From contig NC_057316.1 of NCBI RefSeq assembly GCF_000687475.1, positions 620,001-684,000 on the forward strand: a stretch of 64,000 nt of DNA. Reading direction: 5' to 3'. This document shows, piece after piece, positions 21,268 through 34,250 of this stretch. A program made the position numbers and the translations under genes. The DNA comes from Ustilaginoidea virens. Taxonomy: Eukaryota > Ascomycota > Sordariomycetes > Hypocreales > Clavicipitaceae. The number at the start of each line of letters is the position of its first letter. Position 1 is the stretch's first letter. The notes beneath the pieces were generated by a model that had not been told where the DNA came from, did no database searches, and saw only the letters and a program-made list of their open reading frames with translations.

Positions 21268-23577
21268 ACTAGTAGCTTCTTTTTTTATAGAAGCAAACAT
21301 CGGAATCGCTAGGATATAAGGCATATATATAGAAAAGAAAGTGTGGCGCGGTCTCGGCAGGTTATACCGGCGATAATACTATTACGCCGCGTGTCCGGCA
21401 TTATACCGTATAGCTAAAACAAAGGGGTAAAAAGGGGCAGTAAAAGCAGTAAATGTACACAACATTGAATATAGGAAAATCTATATACTTACCACCTATA
21501 ATATCACTAATATCTCTTAAATGCAGTCAGATATTGACTGGCCTCTTTACCTACCCTTCTATACGTATAATAGCCCTATTTTGGTTAATAAAGGTCTTAA
21601 GGACTTTATTAGGCATTCTTTTAGTTATTACGTTGGCGAGATTATTATTCCTATTGATCTAATGGATCTTATATATCTCCCGGTGCTTATATAACTATCG
21701 TAAGGCTATAATATCTATTATAAGCCTTTTCTCTTTGGTGGTGCCTAGCTTGATAAGGCATTCGTATAACGAAAACGAATCTATATATATAACAGTAGGG
21801 ATCTTTGGCAATTTTAGCCTGCTGGTAATTATATTGAGGGTTGTGCCTATTGCGTATGCGATATCGACCCTTTGCACTATACTATATAGCTCTGAAGCGA
21901 GTGCGTTATATATTATATGCTTACTCTTTATAGAGCTATAAGTGACGATATTACCGGTTAGTAGGAAGGCGTTATCTGTAGGGTTATCCTCTTCTTTATT
22001 CCCTAACATAATAATATATCCAATCTGGGAGCTTGAATTTTTATTATTAGTAAAGGATTTGTCAATAAATATAAAGAGTTTGGCTATAGTAAGGGCTAGA
22101 TTGATGTACTGTAAGCTACGATCTTGGTTATTATACTGCTATTAGAGGCGCTTATTTAATCTCGTGATATCCTTAGGGTTAGGTTGCTAGTGTTATACTG
22201 CAATAAATAGGTCAAAAGAGGCCTTAGGCTGGCAGACTATAGCTATATAAGCACTACAAGCGTATTATTCGATATAATTATGCTAGGCTATAGGCGTATT
22301 CTTATCGATGGTTATAATCTTCTTACTTTGCCCTTTCTGGCATAAAGTCATACTATTATTGTTAGCCGTTAGGATGCACCTATTGAATATTAGGGGTACG
22401 GTTAGCGATAGCCTCGTTTTAGGCTTTATATTAAAGCCTGCCTTAGTAAGCTTTAATTCCTTTTATTGGAAGAAGGTATTATTATTTAGTCCGAGGGTAT
22501 TATTAGTTTGTATACTTACGATACCGAAGCATATGGTATCGCTAGTATTATCGGATATTAATAAATAGGGGTTATAGGTTGAAGTGGTTATGCCTAACTT
22601 CTTACGATGGTGCCGGAAGTATATTGCCTACTAGTATGTGCCTGCCTTAGCTATTCTGTATAGTGGCTTTACCACTTCTATGATTGTATTATTAGGGTAT
22701 TAATGCGCTATCTGTTTAGGTAGTTTAGCAATAATCGATCTGTTGAAGGTAGTAGATAACTGTATATAAGCCTATGTGATATTATATATCTAGAGAAATA
22801 AGCTGTAGGAGCGTTATAGTAATAGGGCTAATAATATAAGTAACTATTAATTAGCCCGTTAGATTGTAAGGGACTGAGTTAATATTAATTGCTTCTCCTT
22901 ATTACTATAACCCTATATAATAAGCCTAGACTTCTTATACGGGGTATTTATGCTTTTGCCTTTGATTTCTTATATTATACGTAAGTTGAATAGGCGTTAG
23001 GTTCTATATTAACCGATATTAAAGGTGATAAATCTAAATATATTATAGGCTTATAAAGCTTTAATCTTTGTACGGTTAAACTATTTAAAAGGGGCTTTAG
23101 GGGTTGTAATTTTTCCTTCCTAGCGTAATTGGCTAGTAAGCTATAGGTCGGCTTACTCTTTCGCAATTAGGAAAGAGATATTAATAACGGTATTAAAGGC
23201 GATAGTATTAATGAGAGCCTCTTTTTGGTCTTTATTAATTATAACGTCGGATACTACCCTTACTGGTGATGGTGATAGTAGCCTAGTTTGATTAGATCTA
23301 GTAGCTAGCGATAGATATATCGCGGCTGTAGGTATTATCGATAATGTCTTAGCTATAGGTATTATCGCGGCTAGAGGTGCGGCTATAGCCGGTATTCTGA
23401 CTTCTATTTGGCTAGGGCGGGCCAGGCCTTTGGTATAAATAATATCTTTAGGATTATCTACACCGGGATTAATATTACGGTTAGGGTCGTAGTTATATAG
23501 CTTAACGACTATTAACTGGAATTTAACCGGGCTATATGGCATTTATATGATATAGGTTTTACCGTCGAGGCTGATTA
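21268..23577 (-). pseudogene. pol: Copia-3 pol: reverse transcriptase and RNase H
   Basis: On the minus strand the frame starts after the LINE with LYRLISLDGKTYI (end of the integrase C-terminal region) and PYSPVKF. RT follows, with LIIQGYSNKEK and ITQAYIQLSTTFNRS after frame changes or stops. The RT active site reads VSIQTNNTL near 22499-22504 (codons AAT AAT where related fungal Copia have two Asp). RNase H is the clearest part: SYSSIKSKHIIYNALASEL and IDSFSLYECLIKLGTT at about 21700-21950, then WINRNNNLANVITKRM. Stops are fewer than in Copia-1, but the gene is still broken. Compared with Copia-1, this is a different clade. Confidence 0.8.
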
Positions 23578-23592
23578 GCCGGTATAGCTTAT
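23578..23592. repeat. LINE target-site duplication, left copy
   Basis: GCCGGTATAGCTTAT occurs here and again at 30222-30236 on the other side of the LINE. The Copia-3 reading frame (KLYR) is cut at this word on both sides, so the duplication belongs to the LINE insertion. Confidence 0.85.
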
Positions 23593-24324
23593 TTTATTAT
23601 TATTATTAAATTACTCTAGGGGGCTATTCTAAGCTAGAAATGCCTATCTAGTACTCCGGCAGATAATCTGGAAGGGAAAAACCCGAGGTCCGGGGGGAAA
23701 ACCCTTCCTGCTAGTATAATTATAACGACTAGTAAGTCGGGCCCCTAGGGGGGCCGATAGGTTACCGGCATATGGGAAAGGTAGGTGCGCTATTACTTAG
23801 GATCGTACCTAGCGGTAGTACTAGGAAGAGTGCGAGAGCGATCCGAGAAAAGTAGGTCTGGAAAAAAGTAGGTCTAATATCTATAGAAGAGAGGTAGTCT
23901 TAGGTTGGTACTCTATAAATCGAAAGTAAGGTGGAGGTTATACAAACGGGGTAGCGCTGGCTATATAGTATACGCGCCAGTTGCGCGGTATATATGCCGG
24001 CTGCGCGGCATGCGTATCGCGCGGGGGCATTAGAATAAGTATAGGGGAGTTTTCTATTATTAGGGCTATATCGATAGCAAATCGGCTATAGGGGGGGTAT
24101 TTAGTAGAAGGCAAGTAGTATCGGGTTAGGGGTTAGGGTAAGCCGAATATAAAGGGAGGGTATAAGGGCTTTTAATCGGGCGAAAATATAAAGGTATAAG
24201 TGCCCCCCGACTTTTTAATCCTTTTTTCTTCTTTTTTATATAGCCGTTATTTTTTTTCTATATATAATCCCCTTAAGCCCCGATCTTTAGTACTATAGGG
24301 ATAACGCTAACCTATACGGTAGGG

Positions 24325-24455
24325 CGGTAGCAATAGTAATAGCAGTAATACTAGCGGCAGTACTAGCGGCAATAGTAGTAATAGCATCAACAGCAGCAAT
24401 AGCAGCAGTAGCAATAGCTATAGTAATAATAATAATAGCAATAGTAGTAATATGC
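24325..24455. repeat. Degenerate trinucleotide repeat in LINE 3' region
   Basis: Plus-strand run of AGC, AGT, AAT and GGC triplets (agtaatagcagtaatactagcggc type) over about 130 bp. It lies between the (TAA) tail and the end of ORF2 of the LINE. It may be a spread tail or an untranslated repeat. Confidence 0.65.
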
Positions 24456-24899
24456 TGAAAAAGTCGGCATCTTTAGATAAAGGGGTAGGTATTGCCCGCT
24501 CCTGCTATACTAGCGTTATTAATCTATCTTTATTAGCCTGGCGAGCTATAAGGCTAGCCTTACGACTTTTATTTAATGCGAGCTAAAGACCCTAAATATC
24601 GATACTACTTTTAATAAGATAGGGCCTAATTAGCTAATCCTTAATCTAACTAACATTCAAACGATAATAATACGGTATAGTGCCACATAAGGCCTAGGGC
24701 AGTATGTTTCGCATATACTGCGGTAGGGAAGACCTACCGACCTTTTAAATAGACTCCTAAGAACTAAGAGTCTATTTACGCCCTCTTAAATGCCTAAGAG
24801 GTATTAGCCGCAGGGGGGGAGGTATATATAAGGTGTAGGGACTATATGGAATGGGTGCTAATATAGATAGGTCGATAATTATTACGCCCTTTAGTTAAG

Positions 24900-27800
24900 G
24901 GCGCGGTAGGTATTAACTGCTTACGGTAGGGGGAAGGTAGTGGTGGCGGCAGTAGTAGTAAAGGGGAGTATCGCTCTTAGGGTAACCTAGAAGGCGCTAG
25001 ACCTTAAGGAGCATAAGGTAGAGGCATTAAAGGGCATTTAGGCTGTATTAGAGCTGCTTATCTCTTAGGGGTAGAAGAGGGCGGTAAAAGGGGAGAGGGA
25101 GAGGGGGGAGAGGGAGGGGGGGCTATTATAGGGGCCAGCGGGGGAGGGGGAAAGGGGGGGGAGGGGGGCTCTAATATTAATATTATAGCTTTAAAGTAGC
25201 TAAAAATTAATTACATTTATTTGCCTACTATATCTCCTTTCTCCTATATTAGGGTATTATTACTAGATATTGGGGGCGGTATTAGGCGGTTGGGATCGAC
25301 CTAGGGCCTCTATAGGGGCAGATTATTAAAGTAATTAGGTAAGCTAGAATTAGTCAAGGCGGTTAAGGCTAAGGATCTAGTATATAAATCGGCGGGTAAG
25401 GCTAGGCTTATTAAGGGCAATAGAAATCCTTTAGTAGTCTTAGAAAAGGCTTAAGCTAATCTTATATAGCTATTAGCGCTATCGTCTATATTTCGGGCAA
25501 GAGAGGATTAGGTAGTAATAGTCTTTAGGGGCCTCCCTATATTAGCAAAGGGGCGAAAGTACGGTAGGGACTTAGCGCTAATAGAGAAAGGAGTTTAATC
25601 CGATCTTTTCTATATAAAGCTAGATAAATATAGCCGATTTATATTTAAAGAGGCTATTATAGAGCTTAATTATTATAGCTATAAATTAAAAGTCTAGGGC
25701 CTTTTCTACTGCTATAGGCCTATATTACTATTATCTCGCTCTTATAGCGGTTTAGTATTTAGACTATTTAGTAAGCCACTCTTTTACCAGGCATTCCTTG
25801 GCTATTAATTACTATAGGTCAAGTTTTAGGAATAGGATATATACCTAAGGTCCTTTATAGTCGCTCTACTATTAGCATTAGAATATCGCTGCTATTATAG
25901 TAAAGGCGCGGTTAATTCGCTTAGCTATCTTAATCTTTATTATCCTTTCTAAAAATCGCTAGCGGATATAGTTTAAATATAGGTCGATAGGTAGTATAGC
26001 TGCCTTAATCTTAAGGATATCTATCGGTATAGCCTTAAAGGCCCTAATAATAGTTCGAAAGTAAGATAATTATTCTATAGTTAATAATTTTGCGATACCT
26101 TTTGCTATCCTACTAAGGGCGGTAGGGGTATACTATACTCCCGCGCTAAAGGCGATAGTAGTGCGAATAACCTATATATAGACTAGTCAGACCTCCTAGT
26201 ATTAATATCCCTATATAGAGGCCGCTATTGCTATAAGGGCGAGTCGCTATCGCTTAAGCTTTTTAGCTATCTTTATACGGTATTTATACTATTAAAGTTT
26301 ATAGTGGATCTTAACCCTTAGGAAGTAGGTATACTACTTTAGCTATATTATTACGGTCCTAAGTCGGACCGGCATTTCGTCTGCCTTATAAATGCATATA
26401 AAATAAATAAGTTTACTCTTCCTTAGGTTGAAATTAAGCCTGGCTTATTTAGACTACTTATTATAGATCGTCTATACTTTTTCGAGTAGGATTTAAGTCT
26501 CCCCTATACTCCTCTTATATACTATAATATTAGTATTATTTGTAAATCCTAAGGTAATAATAGAGGCTATTTCTTTAAGCCTCTTATAGAGTAATACGAT
26601 ATAGACTAAAAAGAGGATCGGAAAAAAGGGGGACTTTTATAAGACCTTAATAGTAATAAATAGGTTATTAGTTAATTTGCCTTTGAAATAGATTTATACT
26701 ATACGAGAGTCGGTAAAGCTATAGACTTATACTACGATCTATAGCGGTAGTCCCTTTTCTAAGAATAGGTAGGTAAATCAAATATAATTTATTATATTAA
26801 AAGCTATAGATATATTAAGCTAAAAGAGCGAAGCAATCCTGCTATAATACTATACTATACGAACTATTTCTATAAGAGTACTAAGGGCTATATCTATAGA
26901 ATAATTAGCTTTATTTCCTATTTAAAGGTCTAAGAGTAGGTTGCCCTCCTTAAGGGCGGTAGTAAGCCAGCATACTACTATAGCTTTTAGGACTTTACCG
27001 GTTAGGTTAAATAGGGATATCGGTCTTTAGCCTCTTACTTTAGAGTATTCCTCTAGTTTCTTTCCCGGCTTTCTTAATACGACTATATAAGCCTCCCGGA
27101 ATTAGGCCGGGTAATGCTTAGTACGGTAAGACTTATTAAGAAGGTAGGTAAAAGCTATAATTAGGGGGGGGCTATATACCTTAAGGAATCCCGTAGGTAG
27201 CCCGTCTAGTCTAAAGGCCTTCTAGCTAGCTATATAATAAAGGGCGGTATAAACCTCTTTATATATAAATCTTTTATACTATAGGAACTTTATATTAGCG
27301 AGTTAGGGGAAGGTCGGGTTTAATATATCTTTAAATATTATATAAGACTAAAGGAAGAAATATTAAGCGAGGACTTATGCTTTTTCGCTATATATAATTA
27401 CTAAGGGGTGGCTAGGGCCGGTATATTTAAATAGTAGGATCTTCCTAGACTTAGGGGGGAAGCCATTATATAATCTGGCCTATTATTCTAAAGACTAAAG
27501 GTTTATATTCTATACTATAGCTTTCCTTAATGCCTCTCTTTAGGAGTATTATTACTCTTTTTATACGACCCGGATTTAGGTAGCTCTTATATCTTAGGCA
27601 GCCCTATAGTTTTTAGGGGTGCGGTATACTACTTACTTCTAATATGCTTTCTTCGTAGCGATAGCAGCTATTTTTATATGGTTATTCTATTATGGTTCTA
27701 TAGCGGGGGCTTTAGGGGTTTTCTTTAGAGCTATAATATCTATAATTTCCTAGAGTTAGTAAGTAAGCTATTCGGTATATATATCTATTTCTTTAGGGGA

Positions 27801-28800
27801 GCTAAATAGGGCCGTAATAGCAGTAGGCATAAGGCGGTTTTTAGCTTCTACTTAAGCGAGGTATCGGTCGAGAGATTTTTAGCTATTTTTCGGATAGGCT
27901 TTAGCGGCTTATAAGTTGCTAATATCGATATAGATAAGCTATAGGATATAGTTAGACCCGGCGAGGTCTATACTGCCGAGGTACTTAATAGTGAGGTCTT
28001 ATATAACCTAGGCGTGGTCTATAGTGCTATTTCTTTTGCTTAGTGCTTACCGTATAATTTTACTGTAAGGGGTTACTAGGCTAAATCTCTATTGTATTAT
28101 AAGGTTAAAAAGGGTATTAATATTAGGTAAGGTTCTATCTAGGCTATCCTATAAGGGATAGTATATATTAAAGTCCCTAATGAATACGCTTTAGAGTCGG
28201 GGCGGGAGCCTTATGAGGTCTATAAGGGGGGTAATCTAATTATATTTATAGCCTAAGGAGTAGATAGAGTAAATATCGGTTTTAAAGAGGTAGATCCTAT
28301 ATTAGTTAGGTCCTTTTTCGGTAGTCTATATATTAAGACTGTACCACTTATAGATATATATTACCGCTTATCTACTATAGGCTGCTAGTATATACTTATT
28401 AAGGCTTAGGCTCGGCGGGGCGCGGCTAAATATAGCAGGTTCTTAGATTACTATAATATTAGGTTTACTTTAGTAGTAAAATGCTATTCGTATAAAAGAG
28501 GTTTTCTTCTATATATTCTAATAGAGGACTAATATTATATAGATAAGCGCATAAGGGTCGGTAGTAGCGGTATATTAGTGGTTATAGTAGAGGCAGAGGT
28601 CGGGGCCGGAGTAAGTATAAGCTCTAAGGCTAATAGGGTCTTAATCTATCCTAATATTAGGACCGGTTATAAGAACGCAATAAGGGTATAGTTTAGTCTA
28701 GTATTAAATATTCCTCTAGAGATAGAGCCCCCTTAGCTAGGGCGGCAGCTATATTTATATAGGGAGGATTCTTTTAAAATAATATACTTAATCGGTTCCC
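24900..28800 (-). pseudogene. LINE ORF2: endonuclease, reverse transcriptase, C-terminal region
   Basis: ORF2 nicks target DNA and copies the element RNA there. In minus-strand order, the endonuclease has RDFNIYYPL (GDFN-H-HP type) at about 28150-28175. RT has RPISLFNLTGKVLKAIV starting at 27026, then ANYSIDIALSTLIEIV and FKGKLTNNLF. The active-site box is FTNNTNI near 26526-26546, where FADDTN is usual, so both Asp are changed. Downstream are RLRTVII, IKIAKKLKRQ-like and VKEWLTK segments. RNase H is expected further left, but I could not fix its motif. A run of G (25085-25170) encodes Pro-rich sequence on this strand. Stops are TAA/TAG in Gln or Trp positions. Start and end are approximate. 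Confidence 0.72.
25085..25170. repeat. G-rich tract inside LINE
   Basis: Plus strand shows repeated gggagaggg and long G runs, for example ggggggg near 25118 and 25158. On the plus strand it could form quadruplexes; in element sense it is a C-rich tract. Confidence 0.6.
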
Positions 28801-28829
28801 TTAGGGGCGAGGTATTAGCTACTCTATAT

Positions 28830-30100
28830 TAGTTCTATTCTATAATAGGAGTAGTATTTATAGATATTGCAGGAAGCACTATAAAGAGCCTAGGTCGGCT
28901 AGCATAAGAATTTCTAGCTAATTCCTACTGCTTGTTCGAGGTTTTATAGAGGTAGGACTATACTAGGTATGGGCCTTTATAGTTAAGGTATAACTCCCTT
29001 TATCTATAGGAGACTATTAGGCAGGCCTACTCCCCTTCTAGGTGCTTTTCCGCGCTGCATTAGCTATACCGCGGGGCCGCTATATAGTAGGCTGCGATAT
29101 ATCCAAATTTAAAGTAGTTATAGCATTATTTAGGGTATAGGGCGTTATTATAAGGTTCAGCTTCGAATATCTCTGTCTAGTAGATAATACTAGACTTATA
29201 GAGCTTATTAGCGAAATCGATAGAGTTTACGCCTATAATTAGGGGTATATATATAGCGGTCCTATATAGGCGGCGGGGGGAGGCTCTAATAAAGCCTTCT
29301 CCGTTCGCTTTAGTAAGGTTTTAGTAAATTTCTTCAGTTGCAATATTCGCTAAATAGCTAATAAGGAAATTCTTAATAATAAGGCTAAATAAGTATTAGT
29401 TTAGTTCTGCCTCTTACCTAAAGGCAGGTCGGACCTAAATCGTATTAGCAATAAGACTTTTTACTACTTCTTCTATAAAGGTAATGATAGTATCGCTACT
29501 ATATAGCCTATGCGCTGCGATTATAGTATTCCTAGTAGTAGCTCTATTAATAGTATTAACAATCTCAACTAGTGTTTAATTGCATAAGACCTTACTAATA
29601 CTATTGCCTTTAATCAAAATTTCCCTATAGATACGTGGCGGGACCGGAAGGGGAGCGATAGTATATTAAGGTAGTATAATAGTGGCTGTATATCTTTATA
29701 CCGCGATATTTGCCTAGGTGGTAGCTGGCGCCTATTTTGGGATATCCTAAAGGGCCGATTTAATAGCTTTTTCGATAATTTTTAAAATTATATCGGTAAA
29801 AGTGCTAATAGGGTCTGGGGTAGCCTTACCGTAGGCCGCGTCGGCTATAGTTTCTATAATTTCTTACACTTATCTTAGTACTACTAGGGGGATATAATCC
29901 TAGAGCTTTTTTATCGATTCTTCAATTATAATAGCAGTAGGTTACTTCTACTTTTAGGCAGGCTTAGTTTCGGTCTGGTTATACTGCGTGCTATTCGCGA
30001 TCGTAGTGGTAGGGTTATAGCGGCTGTATATAATGCCGCCCCTATTCCCTCTGTCGATATCTATTACTTCGTTTGCGCCTGCTGCGCCTACTCTTTAGAT
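28830..30100 (-). pseudogene. LINE ORF1 (gag-like, zinc knuckles)
   Basis: The minus strand reads a zinc-knuckle cluster near its C-terminus. CYNYFKFGYIAAYY at 29084-29125 fits a C-x2-C-x4-H-x4-C knuckle with Cys or His replaced by Tyr. It is followed by CSAEKH and CKGPHLVW-like sequence (YKGPYLV here). This is the arrangement of RNA-binding ORF1 proteins of Tad/I-like LINEs. Upstream is a Gln/Ser-rich region that I cannot match. RIP stops are frequent; the start is not determined. Confidence 0.65.
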
Positions 30101-30236
30101 GCAATATGCTATAGGCGAGGGGGGTAAACGGACGAGAGGAAGCGATTAGGATTATTAGAATTGATTTTAGAGGCGGTTCTGTGCCGCTACCTGGGTGCGG
30201 GCGAAATCGCGAAAGTTTTTTGCCGGTATAGCTTAT

Positions 30237-31520
30237 ACTATCTACCTTTTTCTCTTTATACCTATATATTTAACTATAGGGGCAGTTGGTAGATAGGCTA
30301 TATATTTGGGCTATTCCGTTAGGCAAGGGTATTATAAACTTATCGCTTAGTAAGGTATTTCCTAGCTTTATTAGTGGCCTTTCGTAATATTAGGGCGTAT
30401 TATAATACTGATAAGCTAGGGGGTGAGTTATCTATAAGTCGGGGATACGCTCTAAAGACTAGTAATATAGGTATTAGGCCGTTAGGCCTAGTAGAATTAT
30501 TAACGGCTTTAATAGCTAGCTATAGTTTCTATTCCCTTATTAATAGATCGCCTATTTTATTACTAACGATAGTATAAGCTCGGTGTAAGGGGGTGTAATA
30601 TCTCTCGATTTTACTATTATTATTGTGGGCTTCTATAGGGATTTTATCTATATTAATAAAGAGAAGCCGGGCATTATAGCGGAATTCGGCAGAAGTAAAA
30701 TTTGGTCTGGCATTATATATTATCCAATCTGGTGGGCTAAAATAAATATCGATTTAGTATTCCTTAAGGGTATTCTAGACGTTTTAGGCCTTCTATCTTT
30801 ATGGATCGAGGAACCTAGCTGCCTAGAAGTTTATTGCGGCATCTATAATGTGTAATACCGGCCGATTATTAATATATAGGATATTGACGATAATTTTATA
30901 GTTGAATTAGCTAATATTATTATCCTTAAGGGTGAATTTAAATCGGCTAGGTGCTTTTGCGTTTATCTGGCATTAATAGCATATATAGGTGATCTTTTTA
31001 ATAATATTGCGGTCAATATTATTATTATATTTGGCCTATTAAAGCAATTTGGTAAGCCTATTAATGGAGGGGTGCCTAAATCGATAATAAAGTTGATAGA
31101 TTTCCTATAACAATAAATGGAAGGCTATAGTATCTGTGGCATTAAAAGTCTACTATAGATGTCCCTATTTCCTAATAATAGGGACCTTAATATCTCTTTG
31201 GATTAATAGGTTATCGATATTATTTAGCTTTATACTTATTCTATCTATATCTATAATAGAATATAGAAAGGGGGTACTGCTATTAAGAATATAGAAGGGG
31301 ATATTGCCGAATATCGTCGGGATATTTAATATACTAGAAGATGTGGCGGAGCCTATACTGAAGTTTATTATATGCTTCTTATTAGTTATCTCGATAGTTA
31401 GGGTTTTTATTAATCTCATTATGGCCTTTACTTAACCTAGGCCTGCTATTAATAGGCTGGAAGCGCTAGTATCCAGTAGGATTCCGTAGAAGGTATAGTT
31501 ATTATAGCGTTCTTCTTCTA
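30237..31520 (-). pseudogene. pol: Copia-3 pol: protease and integrase
   Basis: On the minus strand the protease reads FYGILLDTSASSLLIAG at about 31465-31515 (DTGA with Gly changed to Ser). The gag-pre-integrase part follows: ILNSSTPFLYSIIDIDRI and KVPIIRK (31165-31419), then RFRHPSINRL. The integrase core reads PPDWIIYNARPNFTSAEF (usual DAG with the Asp changed to Asn) and IPIEAHNNNSKIERYYTPL near 30600. Toward the LINE come the C-terminal LLVFRAYPR, KRQVYNTLAQRNSP and YQLPL. The integrase C-terminus continues beyond the LINE at 23577. Related sequence is common in Pezizomycotina Ty1/Copia elements. Confidence 0.75.
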
Positions 31521-34245
31521 GAAAGGCAGAATTATAGTTAGGTGGTAGTAAGGGTATTTGGAAGGGATTAATTTATAGGAAGGCATATCGGTATAATTTA
31601 TCCTGTAGGGCTTATAATATTTCGATAGATAAAGAAGGTGATAGTTCTATTTATATAGGGGCTAGGAAGTACTAAGTAGCTGTAATTTGTAGTGCGATAG
31701 CGTCCTCTATATCCTAATATATAACCTTTGCTATTATAGCTTTAATATCTTTAACGATATTATTAAAATCGGTATCTTTAAGGTCTTAGTTAGCAGTCCC
31801 TTTATATTCCTATAGGAAAATGCGGAATTTTTTGTTATTAGGGGTAGTCTGGTTAGAGCGGTTTTTTAGCTATTATGCTTTTAATTCTTATTACTCTTTA
31901 TTAGTATAGTTGGATAACTAATATCTTAATTTATTATAAATAAAGTATCTTCTTTAATAGGGCCTAGATGGAAAGGCGCGATTTTATTATTACTATTAAT
32001 ACTACTGCTATAGGCCGAATTGGCATTAAGGGCGGGATTGACTATATCTACGGTTAATAAATAGCGCTATATTGTTATTAATATCGTTAGTATCGTAATA
32101 TTATTGCTATTAAAGGAAATAATACTATTAATTTGTATAGACTGACTTATAGATAAAAAGGGATTGCTATAGGTTAGTAGCGAGGCCTTCGAATATATGG
32201 GCATAACGATATAAGGCCTGGCTATACTTAGGGGTATCCCTTATAGCATTAAGCATTTACCGATAAAGCTCTATATTAGCTATAAAGGGGGGAAAAAGAC
32301 TATAATATAGGCATTAGAGTTCTTCTAATAGGATATTAAGGTATTCTAGTTTTGACTTATCGGGATATTTTGCGATAGTTAGTTAGAGTATTATTTTATT
32401 CTAATAGTGTAAATAGAATTGCTTTATACTTTTATTTTCGAAATGGCTTTTAATTTTACAGACTATATTGTTAAAAGTAAGGGTATTGCGAATACATTTA
32501 ATATTATTAAAGTAATAGGTCTTAGTATTGCTAATAAGTATGATTTAAAAGGCTTTAGCAAATATATTATTAGGTAATCCTAGTAGGCAGTATTTACTCT
32601 TAAAAGATATAACCTTTAGTATAAGGAAATTATCTAATTTGCTATTATATCTATCCTCTATACGATAGCTACGTAAGAGGTTAGATATCTTCTTTAATAT
32701 ATTATTAAACCCAGTTTAGGAATAATCTTTTTGGCTGAACCCTTATTAAATATAATCTTTTTAGGGGTATTCTAGAGGGTATTTTAGAACGGCTTATCGA
32801 TAGCCTTATAGTAGGCTGGCGGGAGCTTTAGTTAGGTTATCCTATAACCTGGGTCGGTCTAGGTTTGCCGGTACTTTTATTAAAACCGTCTATTTATCGG
32901 CCTAAATAGGCCGATATTAACGGGAAGGGCTGGGTGCTATGCCTATTTTTAGTATTATCGGATGAGGCGTTAGGGCCTACGGTTAAGGTATTTAGGCCTA
33001 TAGGCCGCGATATTGTGATTCGTAATATCTAGTATTAGGGGCGGTATTAGCTTAGAGGGTATTATTATTAGGGTCCTTTATTGAAGGAAGTATATTATTG
33101 GGGCCTATAACTCGACCTCTATTAGGTATGCTATAACCTTAAGGGGTATTAAGATAGCCGCTTTAGCTAAAGGTATAATCCCTAGGGTAATATATTCAAT
33201 CGGGTCGGTCTTATAGGCTATAATTATCGGCCGTTATATATTATTATTGATAATAAGAGCTCCCCCCTATTTTAAATGGTAGCCTATTATAAATAGGCAT
33301 CTTCCCTTTTAGTTATAAGGACCGGCCTTTTTTTTTATTAGTAGGAGCAAAGGCAGGGGCATAAGGCTTTTTCGATATAGAGGGAGGAACGATAGGTTAT
33401 TATAACTATAATCATTCTATTAGTATAACGAAGTTCCTTAGCATTAATAGGGCTTATAAGAGCCGTAATATAAGCCTTAGTGAGGGTATTCGCATAACTA
33501 TTATGGGGGCTTATAATAATAATAATAAGGGCCTTATGCGTATATATAAGGGCGTATATTAAAGCCTTTAGATTTTTTGCTCGGTATTACCGATAGGTAG
33601 TGAGGATTCCCTATTAGGGTTAAGCCGGGATAGGAATATACTACAAGCAAATTGCCGGGTTACTTTTTCTTAAGGCTATTATAGATTCTGTTATTATTGA
33701 AGGCATTTAAGTAGGGTTGGTATTATTAGGGAACCCGATACTCTAATATATATACTGCGTTCCCGTAATATTAAGCGGAATTACCGTAAAACCTAAGTGT
33801 TAATACGGCGGAATAAGGCTTTATTCTACTTACTATAATCTTCGCAGAATTATTCCTAAAGGTTATCATCTAGGTAGGTATTTTCCTTATAGGTATCTAT
33901 AAGAAATACGATATAGTTATATAGCTATACATTTATAGTATTATTAGGGTCGATAGGCTCTATAGTGTTAATCTAATTGTTGTTAAAGAGTAAGGCAAAT
34001 CGTTATATCCTCTTAGGTAGCTCTCGTGGTTATTATAATGATACTATAGTGTTAAGAAGAGGGTTTAAAGGGGGGGGAGGGGGGGGGATATATTATAGGG
34101 AGTATAAGATTCCCTCTTATAAGGAGTATAAGATTTAAAAGGGCTTTTACCGTAGTAGTAAAAGAAAGAAAGAATAGGAAGAGATTATAAATTGTTTTTT
34201 TTAGATGCTAAGGGTATTTTTAAATATTATAATATTTAGCGTAAG
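31521..34245 (-). pseudogene. gag: Copia-3 gag region and leader
   Basis: This lies between the protease and the 5' end of Copia-3, where gag is expected. The minus-strand phase of the protease can be followed back to about 31900 (KGTANQDLKDTDFNNIVKD), so this part is probably the gag C-terminus. Further right I find no recognisable domain and many stops. A run of G near 34070-34088 stands out. Copia-1 copy B starts at 34251. Confidence 0.5.
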
Positions 34246-34250
34246 TTTCT

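Larger units (their letters stand above)
23593..30221 (-). mobile_element. Full-length LINE (Tad/I-like), reverse
   Basis: 6,629 bp between 15-bp duplications. The 3' end is at the left and finishes in (TAA)n in element sense (plus strand tttattattattatt, 23593-23607). From right to left come ORF1 with zinc knuckles and ORF2 with endonuclease, RT and a C-terminal region. It has no LTRs. It is inserted between integrase C-terminus and RT of Copia-3. RIP-type mutations are heavy. Confidence 0.85.

Noticed and set aside
21453..22568. Plus-strand ORFs with hydrophobic segments
   Set aside because: The minus strand carries Copia-3 RT and RNase H with clear motifs (IDSFSLYECLIKLGTT).
25180..26590. 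Long plus-strand phase in the LINE with only TAA/TAG stops, looking like a novel gene
   Set aside because: The minus strand of the same stretch reads recognisable LINE RT and following segments, and the 15-bp duplications enclose it. The plus-strand phase is an antisense shadow favoured by the biased codons.
29330..30590. Plus-strand open phase that seemed to continue a novel gene
   Set aside because: It crosses the LINE end and runs into Copia-3 integrase, which reads correctly on the minus strand (KRQVYNTLAQRNSP, LLVFRAYPR). A real gene could not span that junction.
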